Source: Microcebus murinus (taxonomy: Eukaryota > Chordata > Mammalia > Primates > Cheirogaleidae). Taken from it: a stretch of DNA of 64,000 nucleotides. The notes beneath the pieces were generated by a model, which was not told the DNA's origin, made no database searches, and worked only from the letters and a program-made list of their open reading frames with translations. The DNA is taken from assembly GCF_040939455.1 (NCBI RefSeq), contig NC_134106.1, forward strand, positions 44,972,001 through 45,036,000. Reading direction: 5' to 3'. How positions within the stretch are numbered: the stretch's first letter is position 1; each line of letters starts with the position of its first letter. Both the position numbers and the translations under genes were made by a program. Below, in pieces: positions 25,085-38,689 of this stretch.

Positions 25085-25257
25085 GGGCCACAGAGACACA
25101 CCAGTTCACCAAATGTGCATGTCTTTGGCATGTGGAAAAAGCCAGAGTACCTGGAGAAAACCCACACAGACAATGGCTCCAGCTGGGAATTAATTTTTTT
25201 TCAACGTTAAAATGAAACAAAATTGAATGAAATGAAGTTATTTGAGGACCTGTTGTA
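24706..25257. mobile_element. Probable DNA transposon remnant with inner (AC)n
   Basis: The left part (CAAGTCCTAACTTAAGTAG, GGAAACTGCGACTTTTAAGC, TTCCTACAGCATATTTCTGG) and right part (AACGTTAAAATGAAACAAAA, GTTATTTGAGGACCTGTTGT) read as the two ends of one old element that I know as a scattered mammalian repeat. The ends look partly inverted (AAGTCCTAACTTAA against the complement of TTATTTGAGGACCT). I cannot name the family with certainty. Confidence 0.45.
25044..25081. repeat. (AC)n microsatellite
   Basis: An uninterrupted run of about 19 AC units follows CTCACCAC. Confidence 0.97.
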
Positions 25258-25918
25258 ATTGTCTTGCCACAGAAATAATTGCTTTGTGTGTGCGTGTGTG
25301 TTTATTTTTGTAAGTGTAATATAGCATCTTAAGCTTTGAGTTTGACTACTAGCCAGGGTAAACTTTTTCTCCTGCATTTGACATTTCTTTTTCATTTTGA
25401 GTGAATTGTCCATTCATATTTGATTCACTGAAGGTTCTAAGCCACAACCCACAATAACCAACTCTGGCTAACTTAGCAGAAAAGGAACTTATTAAGGCTC
25501 CCGGCATCTCCAGGAGGGTCAGAGCACCAGGCGTAGGGCTTCGACAGCTGGGAACAAAGTCCAAAGTCCCCCTGTAGGGTGGGCTCCTTGAACTTGCCGC
25601 CAGACTCAGACACTGCGGAGTGCCCACCATAACGCCGTGCGTGCGCAGACCCTCTGTGCAAACTGCTGCCTTTGACAAAGATGTGCTGCTGCAGTGGCTG
25701 TCACCGCTGCTGCAGGAATCCCAGGACAGATTCTGCACAGGCTCTCCTCCTGCACACCATCAGCCGCTACGCCAGAGTCACGCAGGTGTGTACAGTTGGC
25801 AGCTACGGGCCACAGACCTGGGCCCTTGCTGCAAGGCAGGCTGGGAAAAGATATCCTCATCTGAAGAAGGAAGGTTCTGCCCCATGTGATGACAGATTCT
25901 GCAAACACAAGAACGGAG

Positions 25919-25949
<31 letters not shown>

Positions 25950-25954
25950 TAGGT
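25258..25954. other. Intergenic, ending in a 27-base A homopolymer
   Basis: Positions 25440-25920 are GC-richer than their surroundings and are followed by A27 at 25921-25947. This looks like a tail, but I found no matching target duplication and no known source gene. Confidence 0.45.
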
Positions 25955-25957
25955 AAC

Positions 25958-26455
25958 TCTATGAGTTTCCCTTTGCTGCTATACGAAGATACCACAAACT
26001 TAGTGGTTTAAAGCATCACAAATTTATTGTCTTACAGTTCTTCTGTAAGTTAGAAGTCTGACTTCTCAGTTAAAGCTGTCAGCAGGGCCCTGTTCCTTTC
26101 GGGCTGCTCTTGGGAAATCCCATTTCCTGGACACTTCCAGGGTCTAGAAGCTGCCCACATTGCTTGGGGTGTGGCTCTCTTCCTCGGTCTTCAAAGCCAA
26201 CAAGTGATCCTGTCCTCCTCATGTCACATTGCTCAGAACTCGGCCTCCTTCCACTTCTAAGGACCCTTGTGACTGTATTGGGCCCACCTGCACAAGGCAG
26301 GCTGCTCTCCCTATTTTAAGTTCAGTTGATTGGCAAACTTAATCCCATCTGCAACCTTCAATTCCCTTTGGCATGGAATGTCACAGGTTTGCAGTTTCTG
26401 GGATTTAGGACGTCGACATCTTTCGGGGACCATTATTCTGCCTATCACAGTTGCC
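25958..26455 (-). repeat. MaLR-like LTR remnant
   Basis: The text TTTCCCTTTGCTGCTATACG, ACCACAAACTTAGTGGTTTA, CACAAATTTATTGTCTTACA, GCTGTCAGCAGGGCC and TAGGACGTCGACATCTTTCG follows the reverse strand of an MLT/MST-type LTR as I remember it. The subfamily is not resolved. Confidence 0.55.
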
Positions 26456-26469
26456 AAGTTGCCACAAAA

Positions 26470-27000
26470 AAAAAGGTATAGCTATCCATTGCAACATCTT
26501 TATTTATTTGTTGGAGTCATTATCATTTGGTTATAAATTGAAATGCCTTCTCTAGATGTTTGCCCTTTATCAGTTACACAGAATGAAAATAATGCCCCTA
26601 GTCTGCTGTTTTGTTTTTGTATGAAATTTTAAAATGTTTCAATATTAAGATCCATTCATTTCCTTGTGGTTTTATTACTTCAAAGCTGAGAAAATTAATC
26701 TTTCATAGATCTGATAACCCATTTATTTTGTGCTTTTTTAATAGAATGTTTAAATTTAAATAAATTCTCTTAAAATTTATTTTGATGTCTTTTATAAGAG
26801 GTATCTCTAACTTAATTATTTTCCCTGGTCTCTAGCTAGTTATCCCAATACTGTTTAGTAAACAACCTCCACTTGTCCTCTTTTCCTATGTTATTGTTAA
26901 TATCTTATTTATACTGAGCAGTTAATATTTACTAAACACCAGGATTGGTAAAGTTAACATTATTTCATTTTTGTCTCTTAACAAAAAACACAAGGTGAAC
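26470..27000. other. AT-rich intergenic, possible old LINE decay
   Basis: Phrases such as GATGTTTGCCCTTTATCAGT and TTTTAAAATTTATTTTGATG suggest old reverse-strand L1 sequence, but I cannot delimit it. Confidence 0.35.
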
Positions 27001-27009
27001 CCAGGTTCA

Positions 27010-27110
27010 CTTCTGCTTTGTTCATCACTGAATCCTCTCTACCTGGTGCAGTACATAAGCCTAATAATATATAGCAGGCACTCCATAAGCATTTGTTGAA
27101 TGATTAAGTA
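27010..27110 (+). repeat. L2 3'-end fragment
   Basis: TTCATCACTGAATCCTCTCT, TACCTGGTGCAGTACATAAG and GCAGGCACTCCATAAGCATT then TGTTGAATGATTAAG match the L2 3' end. Confidence 0.7.
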
Positions 27111-28459
27111 GTTAATAATAACTTTATATTTGAATCAGTCCTTGTTGACTTCACCAATTCACTCTATCATCCTCTTTTCTGTACTTGGGGGCCTATTTCT
27201 AGTTTCTTAACTTTGTTCTATTGTATATATATTTTTTCCAACTAGCAGCACACATTTTATTTATTGCCATTCTTTAACTCCAAGGGTTTTAGCTGTTTTA
27301 AAAAGTTTTATTTTGTTTATATAATATTTTATCAAGTATAAATACCTGAGTTCAGATGTAAGTGCCGGTGGCAGATGGGCTGGTACTGGGAGAGGCAGGG
27401 CATGTGCTTGTTGGGGTTTGTAAACTGGGGTGGACAGACCTTTAGATTCAGAAGATTGTGAGGGTCACTATTATAAAAGAGTCTAGTAAAAAGTCCACTG
27501 AGTGACACAGCTCTTGATAGCTTCCTTCCTATTGACCATTCAAAATTGAATTCATTTGGACTTTGCTTATCTTTGGGCTTTAACCAGGCAAGTAGAACAA
27601 ACATTTAAACTCTTATTCCTCTCTGAAAATTTGTAACAGAAGATTGGGTTTATGCTTATATCTGGGGCCTCCTAATAATGTTTGCATTTTATTTTTGGAG
27701 TTATTTTATTATCATGTGCTCCCATGTCCTGAACCAACTGAAAAATAAGACAAGAGGTATGTAGATGAAGGCCAAAATATCAACTGTATTGTGGGTCAAG
27801 GATGGGATGCAGGAGGTAGCCTTGGGTTAGGGCAAATGGGTTTTGTAACTGAATCTGAGCATACTGTAGACAGTTACAGAAGGTGCTGGACTGTCTCAGG
27901 TCTTCTCTGATGAGGGCAGGATATTTGTTATTAAGCCTACAGCTTGGTGGAGAGCAGAGAGCCTGAACTCCATGCAGGCAAGCTGGGTTTCCAAGAGCAG
28001 AAGGGGAGGGGCTGAGTGGCTTCCACAGGGCAGACTGAATACATGGGACAGACAGCAGAAATCTCCCTCATTTGGCTCCAGGAGAGGGTGGGTACATTTC
28101 CTCTTAATCTTACCCAAATTTTGTTCTGTTGACCTATCAGGTTTAACCACTGTTATGTGTTCTATAATTTAAAAGTACTTTAAGTTCTTCAGCCTAGGCA
28201 TTGTAAATATGCATGTTTGCTTTAATCTATACTCCGTGAGTATTCAATTTTCCTAATTCGAAAATATACACTCCAGGTTCATTAGGCCACTAAAAATTCT
28301 TGAGCTCTCTTTATCTCTGATTAGCAAGAGAGGCTCTGTTAATTAGCCAAGTGGAAATCATTAGTCCAAATGAGTATAGCCAAGATGTGGGCTGGAAATT
28401 ACAGGCAATCCCACTCTTACCTAAAACATGGTCTAAAATTTTTGTGATAGTGTATTAAA
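27111..28459. other. Intergenic, no gene recognised
   Basis: 1.35 kb. I see no exon. Some of it (27660-28170) may be old LTR sequence but it lacks a motif I can name. Confidence 0.5.
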
Positions 28460-29605
28460 CCCATTGAATAAAATAAAATTGCAGGAGTTCATACCAATAC
28501 AAATAAATGAGTAAATAAATGGAGAAGAAAGGAAAGTTCTTTTTTATGCCATACAAGAAATTCAGCAATAAATATAAAAGAAATGATGAAATTAGAAAAT
28601 CATCAATGTTGTCCAAAATAGTGAGTGAGAGTTTCATAATAAACAGTATATTTACATAGTTTCATAGTATATTCCTGGGTAGTGCTTATTAATTACAAAA
28701 GGAGAAAGCAGTAACTCTCACTATAGTGAAAAATATTGGAGTGCCCTACCTTAACCAAACCATCAAAATTAGCATCACCAATATGGGGCAAAGCAATTTC
28801 ATATGCCTTCTGATATGATGCCCTGAGAGAGACACATCATCATTTATGTGATATTCCTGCCAAAAATACATACCGTTAATCTAATCATGAGGAAATACCA
28901 GATAAAGCCAAATGAGGAACATTCTCCAAACTAACTGATCTTTATTCTTCAAAAATGTCTAGTCAAGAATGGCAAAAAATTGGCGGGGCACAGTGGTTCA
29001 CATTTGTAATCCCAGCACTTTGGGAGGCCAAGGATCACTTGAGGCCGGGAGTTCGAGACCAGCTTGGGCAACATAATGAGACCTCCATCTTTATAAAAAA
29101 CATTTTTTTAAAAAAGGGAAAAAGTGATTAACTGTTCTAGATTAAAGGAGCCAAAAGAGTTTTTTTTTTTATTTCTTGCTACTAAACATCCTATAATGCA
29201 AGGAGTCTTGATAACTAAAGGCAATGTATGATCCAGGAATGGATCCTGGACCAAGAAAAAGAACTAGCCACAAAGCACATCACTGGGACAACAACAAATT
29301 TTGAATATGGACTGTAGATTAGATAATAGGTTTGTATTGATGTTAAATTTCCTGATTTTGATATAATACTTCTCTTATGCAAGGGAATGTCTGTGTTCTT
29401 AGAAAAAGACTGAAATATTTAGTGGCAAAAGGGCATATCTCCAATGTACTCTCAAATGACCAGGAAAAGACATGCATGGAGAGAATGAAAAAGCAAATAG
29501 GAAAAAATGTAAATAATTGTTAAATCTGGATGAGGGATATACCGGAGTTCCTTGTACTATTCTAAAGTTTAAAATTACATCAAAATTGAAAGCTACCAAA
29601 AAAAA
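28460..29605 (+). repeat. Old L1-lineage 3' UTR, interrupted by an Alu monomer
   Basis: Forward-strand phrases known from L1M/HAL1-type 3' UTRs: ATGAGGAAATACCAGATAAA, GAGGAACATTCTCCAAACTA, CTAGATTAAAGGAGCCAAAA, TATGATCCAGGAATGGATCC and AATATGGACTGTAGATTAGA. It ends at an A-run near 29605. The subfamily is uncertain. Confidence 0.6.
28982..29118 (+). mobile_element. Alu monomer (FLAM-like)
   Basis: A single left-arm unit, GGCGGGGCACAGTGGTTCAC to AGACCTCCATCTTTATAAAA, with an A/T tail. It has no right arm and no strepsirrhine linker. Confidence 0.8.
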
Positions 29606-30575
29606 AAAAAACCCTCGTGCAATAAAAGAAACAAAATTAATATTGACAATTTTAATAAGCCTCTCAGTAGACTCTCCCCCTTGGGATGGTTCTCCAGGTT
29701 CAATTGATTCCAAAACTTCCCTGTGTTCAGCCAGTGGCTTGGATGAGTCTTCTGCCTGATTCTACGTCCTGCCACCAGAACACTGTCACAGTGGCAGCTA
29801 GTCAACCTTCCATGCACAGAACAGAGCTGGGACTTCACCAAGTTCCCAGAACAGGTTGTGGAACTGTTTTGTGCCTTGTTACTAATACACATTTATATGT
29901 GTGGCAGAATTCAATCTAGGACTTACTTTATTACCTGGTGGGGGTGAAGTTACAATGGAAGCTATAGACACTTATGAAAGAAGTCTGTTGTGAATAACCA
30001 AATTGTCTTAGGTGAGTTCGCGGCAATTGCTAAGTCCCTGGTCAACCGGGGGTGCGGCTATCCTGGGAGAAGAGACCCATGGCCCATCAGGAGGGGGCCT
30101 GCTCCCATCTCTGTCGATGAGCCACTGTTTCTCTGGGTGCCCTGCAGACCACTGCTGGCCAGAGAGGTGGAGTTATCACAGCACTGCAGCCTCGTGACCC
30201 TCACTTGCTCAGGCTCCTTCCAAGGCCCTACACCTAATTTTGTATACATCATTTTATGTTCTTTTTCCCTTAAACTGCTCCCTCCTTACAAATTATGTAA
30301 GCTTCAGGCCCCACAAAATCTGCTGGGTAGTTTAAGTTTGTCCCCAGAAGGCTCTGAAATGGGTCGGAACAGCACATTAAGCTCCAAGGTCACTGTTACA
30401 CACGGCTGAAAATTCACTTCCTCTCCTGTTTCTGATCCCCGTTTAGGTCTAGTCACAATGTCCATCACCAGAGGTTCTGCGATAAGACCAAGTAATTACG
30501 TTAAGATACTCCAAAAATAAAATGTAAACATTTTAAAGAGGCCTCAGATGTGACTATAAACCCCACTTCTGTTAT
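29606..30575. other. Intergenic, no gene recognised
   Basis: About 1 kb with a mildly GC-rich part at 30010-30220. No coding or repeat signature that I can name. Confidence 0.5.
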
Positions 30576-30590
30576 AAATTCTCAGGGAGA

Positions 30591-30923
30591 GGGCCGGGTG
30601 TGGTGGCTCACGCCTGTAATCCTAGCTCTCTGGGAGGCCGAGGCAGGTGAATTGCTCGAGGTCAGGAGTTCGAAACCAACCTGAGCAAGAGCGAGACCCC
30701 GTCTCTACTAAAAATAGAAAGAAATTAATTGGCCAACTAATATATATAGAAAACATTAGCCGGGCATGTTGGCCCATGCCTGTAGTCCCAGCTACTCGGG
30801 AGACTGAGGTAGCAGGATGGCTTGAGCCCAGGAGTTTGAGGTTGCTGTGAGCTAGGCTGACACCACGGCACTCACTCTAGCCTGGGCAACAAAGTGAGAC
30901 TCTGTCTCAAAAAAAAAAAAAAA
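30591..30923 (+). mobile_element. Strepsirrhine-type Alu
   Basis: GGGCCGGGTGTGGTGGCTCA to a poly(A) tail, with linker AATTAATTGGCCAACTAATA. The target duplication AAATTCTCAGGGAGA (30576-30590) is repeated with one mismatch at 30924-30938. Confidence 0.95.
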
Positions 30924-30938
30924 AAATTCGCAGGGAGA

Positions 30939-33129
30939 AATGGAAGTTTAAAGAATGGAACTATGTTGCATGTTAAAGTCCAAAGACAGTAAGGTCCAAA
31001 GGAATTAAAATTTGAAATCAAATTACCCTGCCCTTGTGAGTTAAAGTTTAAATAAATGAAAGTCTAAAGTTGATAAAAATCCATCTCCCTACTCCCACCC
31101 TGAATTCCTAGCAGCTGGGCGGTCTCAAAGCCTGGGTAGAGTGGAGCTCCTTTTAGCAGCTGTGGCTGGGGCCTTCTCTTCCAGGCATGGAGGGGTTCCT
31201 TAAGGCACAGCCTTGGTTGTCACCATATTTAGAAAACGAGTGAATCTCTAGCCCTGAATCAATTTTCTCAGGAAAAAATAATATATATGTTTTTAGTTTT
31301 GCCAAAAACCAGAGCAGAGACTAAATAGTATCTAAGAAAAGGAGGGTGGAAGAGAAAAATTCCTTCTTCCTCTGGGGCAGACCACAGGTCTGAACAAATG
31401 TTCTGAAGGACAGAAGGTTCTGCAGAGCAGCAGAAAGAAACAGACACGGGTCTAAGACGTCGAATGGCGCATGCCTTCAGACAACACATGTACTGTGTGT
31501 CTAATGGGGCCACGCACTATGTCACCCTCTGGGCGTGCAGTGGTGACAAAGCAAGAGAGGCATGGATGGGGTCCACGCATCCCCAGACGCAGGGTAGCCA
31601 AGATTTGCTCCTAGTTTAGGGGAAGATCAGAGTTATCATGATAGACTATTGGTTTGAACTCCTCACTTCTGAGGTAACAGGGAATGATGGTTCATCCTGA
31701 TTTTATAGTAGAGCAAGCCACAAAGATAGTAGCCATCTGGGGGAAGGGGGAGAGCCACTGGGCTAGAAAACAAAAATAAAGAGGAAAAGCAATTGCACAC
31801 ACATTTCCTTTGGCCTTGCAGAGACCAAGCTGTGTCAGTGCGAGTGGGCTTCTCCTTGGATAGGTGCACCATGGTGCATCCAATGCAATTTTCAAATGGA
31901 GACATTACTCACTTTACTGTTATTAAAAATAACTTTTTTCATAGACAACTGTGTTATATACCCATAATAATTAAAAATAAAGAAAAATTTTTAAAAACAA
32001 CTTTTCTCTATCATCCCACCTACTTTCATAATTTCTCTTGACTCCTGCCCAGCTGTATTGCTTTGAAACTCCTGGCATTTAACTGGCCTTCCTCAGTGGA
32101 AATACTCCTGCCTCCTAATGCATGTTTACTACTTGAACATTCATCCTCTGCAAAATTACTACTCCAGCCTGACTTTTTGCCTTGACTAAGAAACAAAAGT
32201 TTCCTGCAAATACAGCTGTTCGAGTGTTAGGGTCCCTTCTCTTCGCCTTTGTCAGAAGGATGAGATTTATGTGAGTTACGTAACTTCTCAACCAGGCGTT
32301 TAACAGCTGGAAGACAGGAAGTTGCAGCCAGTAACAGAAGGAAAATCTGACTTTTACATGCTGGAGCATAAAAGGAATGCAAGGAATAGATTATAACAGC
32401 CCTTTATTTTACCCTTAAGACATGTATCAGTCCATACCGAGGCTTTCTGTTTCCCTCCCTTCTCTTCCCACTCCAAAGGGTCCTCTCAGTCTGTTTCATT
32501 TCTTGGCTGAGATGAAAGGAACACGCACTATGAGTATGTCCATGGCAGCACCAGATGAGATGTCTCCATGGAGCCAATGTCCTTCTGAGTCTCTAAGGAA
32601 TCTTTGTCTCTACGAAGGTGATAAAGGTAGAACCAATTATATACAGAATGGGCTGAGACATCTGGACAGGTAATTACAACCAGCCACTAATTAAATTGTT
32701 CTGCTGACTTCTTCAATTTCCTTTCCATTTTAGAATTCTCACTTTTTCTGACCTGTAATTGTCAAAACAGTGTGAGAGTTAACTGGGTGCACTCAAATCT
32801 AAATCAAGAACTGTTATTGTACCTGCAGTTTATCAGCATAGGTTTTATTTCTAGTTTTGTAAGTTTCCATGGTAACATCCCTCAAACACAGGCTGTTTCC
32901 ACAAAACTTTAGAACTGATGGAAAGTAAACATTCAAACCAACCAGTTGATTGCTCATTGTGAAACCCTTAATGATATGTTCCCTGTCTGAATTAATGATC
33001 AAAGTGTCAAGACGACTTGTATTCCTAGAAAACCTAAACAGGAAATTATTTTTCAGTATGATAGCAGAGCTACCAAAAGGACCAGATTTGAGAAATATAT
33101 ACAATCAATGGCATTCCTCTAAGTAAGGA
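30939..33129. other. Intergenic, no gene recognised
   Basis: 2.2 kb. No exon, no Alu. A run with repeated AAAGTTTAAA and AAGTCTAAAG motifs lies at 30970-31080. The remainder is unremarkable. Confidence 0.5.
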
Positions 33130-34400
33130 ATAATCAGAAAAATATTAATATAATAAAAAGAGACCCATTCACAATAGAAATAAAATCCATGAAGTATCAA
33201 TGAATACCTTTAATGTGAAATATATATGACCTGAGAGAAGAAAACCAACCAACCAAATAAAGAAACAAAAATGGTGGTGACAAAAAGGTTTGACTCAATG
33301 GAAACAAGAACCATGCTCCTTTTTTTAAAGAAACAATTTCTCCTCAAACTAATTTATAGATTTGACAAATTTCCAATAAAAAAGTCATTTGACTATTTTT
33401 GAAAGATAAAATTATTTACCTGTAATAGAGAATGAATAAACATCAAAGAAAGAGATGTCATCAAAGATATCTTTGATGCTTATGGTGGGTAGTAGTGCCA
33501 CCATTTGTGAAAAGATATTGTGAGGCTATGATAAAGACTGCCACATATCAATGCAACTGATGCAAATCAGTGGAATAGAACATAGCAGCTATTACAGAAT
33601 GGACTTTACTGTGCATAAGGACCAAAAATATCATAAGGAAGGCTACATGATCAATGGGAGATTGAAAGATTCTTCAATAAATGCTATTAAGTTTAGATAG
33701 CCTTAAAAGTATTCAAATCTAATTGCACACAGAAATTCTAAATGAATTAATGAAAATTTCAAAATAATAAAAATATATCAAACTGGAAGAAAATAGGAAG
33801 GAATATTTATTAGACCTCTAAGATGCAATAAAATAAAACCAAATGCAGATGACAGAAGAAAACTATTTCCACTATAAAGGACAGACGAGATCTAACACTT
33901 GTTAATAAACAACTAAAAAATATTTTAAAAAACAAAAGTGAAACCAAAGCAAAATTGCTAAGATCTTCATATGACCAAAGGATTTGTAAAAACACTCTTG
34001 GAAAGGAACTAAACAGGTCAACACACAAGATTTTTTAAAAAATGTTAATCAATGTTTATATTAGTTCGATGCACCTGGAGTTTGCAATTTCTGCAGGCAG
34101 CAATCCTTTTGGAAAACATTCTGACAATATATGTTAGGTTTTTGAAAATGTTTCTATTCTTTGTAACAAAAATTCACTTTTGAGGATCTATCCTACATAT
34201 AAAAAAATCCTTATGTACAAACAGATTTGATGCATCATTACTTACAAAAGGATACAATAAAAACATCAAAGTGTTCAGCTATAGGGAAATTGTTAAGTGA
34301 ACCTTGGTTTATCCATTTAAGGAAAACCAGGTTGTATGTATTTGTGATTATAAAGCTTATACATAAAAAAATAATAGTGGTGGTTGGATTAAATGGTGGG
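33130..34400 (+). repeat. Old L1, ORF2 end and 3' UTR
   Basis: Decayed ORF2 text in the forward sense: CAATAGAAATAAAATCCATG, TGCAAATCAGTGGAATAGAA, GGACTTTACTGTGCATAAGG and GAAAGATTCTTCAATAAATG. Frames are broken throughout, so no protein is made. Confidence 0.65.
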
Positions 34401-35000
34401 ACTCTCAATGGATTTTTTTCCTTGATTCAATAATTTTTAAATATTGCTTTTAAATTTATGCAGATTTGTGCAGAAAATATAGGAAATATAAACAAATAAA
34501 AAGAAAAAATATATGAAATCCTATATCCAGAGACAATTACTATTAATATTTCAGTTCATATCTTCCTGAACTTACTTTATATTTTGAATGGTAGTATAGG
34601 TCACATGGTTACCTGCAAAGTATAGGATGTATATAGTAGAAAGTCTCCCCTTTGGGCTTAGTGCCAGTTTCCCACTCCTCTGCTTAGATTTAAAAATTAT
34701 TATGTGTGCATGCAAGTACAAATACACTTTCCTCCTTTCAGTCCAAAAGGTAGCATACTACACACATTGTTGTGAAAAATTTTTTTTAAATATACTAATA
34801 TATCCAAGAGCCCTTTCTATATGAGTACTCAGAGAGCTTGCTTTTTTTTTTTTTTCAGTTACATAGTACTCCATTGCGTAGCTACATTTAGCCAGTCCCC
34901 TGTTAATGTTCATTCTTTTCCTATAGGTGATTTTTTTCTCTATAGTTTTCTGAAGTTTCATAATTACCTTTAATAAATGTTCATTTAATGAAAAATAATT
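34401..35000. other. AT-rich old LINE-like sequence
   Basis: Phrases such as CATAGTACTCCATTGCGTAG and GTTAATGTTCATTCTTTTCC resemble reverse-strand L1 3' ends. Limits are not clear. Confidence 0.4.
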
Positions 35001-35504
35001 TGTACTCCATTAATAAATGATTAATATTATTGATTAGGCTGTTAAAACTATGTCAAATTCTATTGCTGTTAATTTAAATCCAGAAATATTGAATTTCAAA
35101 TTTCAGGGATTAAACATAAACCCAGAGTCATAGAAATCTAAGGAGATCAATCCCTGCAAAAATGAGCTTACCATGAAGGCAACTCAAGATTCAGTGACAT
35201 GATATTATGACAGTACTCTGTGAAACAATCTGTCAGCATCTTCAGAAATATGACTCACAATGCCCAGAGTGCCAGCCAGCCAGGCTCCTTGACAGACATG
35301 TCGGTGAGGACAGGGCTGCACTGGGTGACATTATGTTTTTAAATAGATCAGAGGGCAAAGCACACTGCAGGGCGTCAGGCATCCTTCTGACATTTGGGTT
35401 GGATATAAATTTAGAGCTGAATCTTTGCTAAAATGAAATGTGTACCCTCACTAATGTTTTTCTAAGAGAAAGCCCAGGGTAAACACCCTGTGTAATTAAG
35501 AAAG

Positions 35505-35810
35505 TCACTTGTCTCAGCTCTCTATGGCTTTGTAATAAGCCATCCCAGAGTGCAGTAGCTACATGATTTATTACTTCTCATGATTCTGTGGTAGGGATGC
35601 ATTGAGAGCAGCCTCTGGTCTACTTTGGATGCCACTTTGCACTCAGTTGGCAGCTTGGCTGGAGCTGGAATGTCCAAATGGCTTCTCATCCTCTAGGATC
35701 TCCTTCACTTTGTTTTTCACCCTTCAGTGGTCTGGCTCCAAGAAGGAGCATTCGAAGAGGATAAATCTCCACACGCAAGTGCTTATTAAGCCTCTGCTTG
35801 CACCACGCTT
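35505..35810 (-). repeat. MaLR-like LTR remnant
   Basis: CTCTCTATGGCTTTGTAATA, AGTAGCTACATGATTTATTA, GATTCTGTGGTAGGGATGCA and GGCAGCTTGGCTGGAGCTGG recall the reverse strand of old MLT-type LTRs. Assignment is by memory. Confidence 0.45.
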
Positions 35811-37185
35811 GCTAATGTCCCATTGGCCAAAGCAAGCCAGGTGGCCAAGGCCAGAGTCAAGGTTGTGAATAGACGAGAGCATGAGCACCAGGAATTCTGT
35901 TTCACTGGGGGCATTAAAGTAACAGCCTGCCTCACCATGGTTTTCTCGAAGGTTTTACCTGAAAGAATGACAAAATAATTACGAAGAAACAAGCAAAACA
36001 CTGAAATAGTGCAAGAGGAGACCACACAGGTGAAGTTTCTCTGACTTTAAAAATCACCCTCCCCAGATCTCAGAATGCAGGTGAGTAATGTTGATTACAC
36101 AGGTGAAATGTGTAAATGGCAGCATAATTTTACAAAGAGTCAGTTTATCCAGCTAATGGGAAAAAAACTTTACTATATAGATGAGTCCCTTTGACTCTCC
36201 CTGTCCAGGGTTCTTAGGGGAATCTCTGTGGCCCCAGATTCCTCTGGAGAGCTGCCATCAGGCCGATGGGATCTGAGTGGGGCCACGTGGATGGCACAGT
36301 GCCAGCCTGCGTTACTATCAAAGGGCCAGTCTCACTGGTGGTAGGCAGACCAGAATGAAGAATAATTCCATCAAAAGCAAAGCATTTGAATTCAAAAGAC
36401 GACTCTGGGTAAAGAATGAATAATTAATTAGTTAAGGGATAGTGGCGAGAAAATTGGGATTTTTGTAGATAACTTGAATTTTTTTAGATGGAAAAACAAA
36501 TCAACCAAATCAACAGACTTAACTGACTCTCTACCAGCTGAGAGTAGGCATATTGGCTGCTAATATGGAAAATTATTTTGACAGTTTTGAAAAATTAGTA
36601 ACAGTTAAAAGGATGAATGTTGAAAGAGCTGCTTGAACTGCTTCAATAATGAACAATATTAAGAAGAAAAGGCAAAAAAGAGGATAACAGTAAAAGTAAA
36701 ATACAAAGAGATTGAACTTGCCCATTAAGGCCATGTAGTGTGGAAAATGGTGCTTATTTTAATTCTCTTTCTTTCCTAATATTTTATAGCAAATGCTGAT
36801 ATAGAAACAGAGATTGGGATTTCAAATACATGTAAAAATCTATTTAAAAGAAGAAATAGATTGGTATAAATATGGCATTCTGGATAAATTTGCTTTATGT
36901 AATTTTTCAAGAAAGCAAAAACTATGAAGCTTCTAAATGGCAATTAAAGTAGAGTCACTCATGGCTCACATTATTTGATTGTATCAAACTGAAAAACAGA
37001 ACAATTTGACATTTTAAGAAATGTGTCAAAGATATTCAGATTATACATTTTAGCCCTCAAATACTTTTTCCCCTCATCCAGGATTGGCCAATACTGAAAA
37101 CCATGCCTCTTCCTAAAATGTGGAAGAAGAAATGTTTTGAAGCGTATTCCCAGATCACGTGGAGAGGTTGTCCTGGTGTGGTTTG
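35811..37185. other. Intergenic, no gene recognised
   Basis: 1.4 kb, AT-rich, without Alu, exon or nameable repeat. Confidence 0.5.
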
Positions 37186-37189
37186 GTGA

Positions 37190-37345
37190 TGAGAGCTGCC
37201 ATTTAGGGAATTCAGAGTGTGTGCCAGGCACTGTGCTAGTTTACACGCTTATTCTGTTAATTGTCATCCCCATTTTACAGATGAGGAAACAAAGATGCAG
37301 AGATAGATATTAAACAGCTGTTGAGACTCACACATGTAGCAAATA
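37190..37345 (-). repeat. MIR fragment
   Basis: TGTGTGCCAGGCACTGTGCT, CCCCATTTTACAGATGAGGA and AACAGCTGTTGAGACTCACA follow reverse-strand MIR. Confidence 0.8.
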
Positions 37346-38298
37346 TTGCAGCTCCAACTTCCTACTGATTTTGGAACTGTATTAAAACAAGGGCTGGGGT
37401 AAGTAAACTTGAGAGTAACTATAGCAACCAAAGAAAGGACCCTCAAGAACTGTGGATGTGCCCAGCTCAATATACAATCTGCTACCCCAATTTTCCTCTT
37501 TCTACTCACATCCCCACTTTTATTCTATTGCTACTGTTATAAAGTAAGCAGAGCTATCCAAATAATCCACCCCTTTAACTGGAGACTAGAAATATCATTT
37601 AGTTACACCTTTTTTCATCCTGTAGATTTAGCAAAGAATGAAATTCTGTTTCCCACTTAAACGGCATGGGTTGGTCTCTTGGTACATGTTATCTCGCTGT
37701 ATTGTTAATACAAACACGGTCTTCTGTCGCCACCTTCAGGAAGAGATATGTATGTCTCCTCGGTCTTGTGCTGTCCATTTTTAGTACCTTCATGATTCAA
37801 CCAAAGATTGTTATGCACAAAGAGATAAAAGCAGAATTAAAAAATGAATTTCTTAGTGCATTTTGCAGCAGCCCGTATTTGAAGAGGATCTAAAAACTAA
37901 AGTTTAGAGAAAGAGAAATACTGTATTGTAAAAAGTTGATTCTAACATTTTTAAGGAAAATTTGGGGTCTTCATTAAGCTCTAATATTATTGAAATATTT
38001 CTTCATAAACTATATCTGTAAGCATGGTCCTTACTTTCTAAAGGTTTATGGTCAATGAGCAGAGGACAAAGTGCATCTTATTTCTGTTAGTGTGAAGGCC
38101 CCTCTTGCCCACTGTGTTCTGTAAAACAGAAGATTTTGATGATTGCATCCTTGAGGTATTATTTAATATGCTCTAATATGATGACTAAAAAAAGTTTGTT
38201 TTAATTTTTTTTAACTTTATGGTCTATCATTGTGGATGCATAGTTTTTATCCTTTTTGTCCTTAGGTGTGTCCTGAGAAATGTAGTTTGACATGTCTT
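37346..38298. other. Intergenic, no gene recognised
   Basis: Nearly 1 kb with no exon or repeat recognised. Confidence 0.5.
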
Positions 38299-38315
38299 AA
38301 AATCAGTGTAGTTTT

Positions 38316-38656
<341 letters not shown>

Positions 38657-38689
38657 AAAATCAGTGTAGTTTTAATTTACTTTTCTCTT

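Noticed and set aside
25032..25220. Reverse frame with a Val-Cys repeat and forward frame with a Thr-His repeat
   Set aside because: These are translations of the (AC)n microsatellite.
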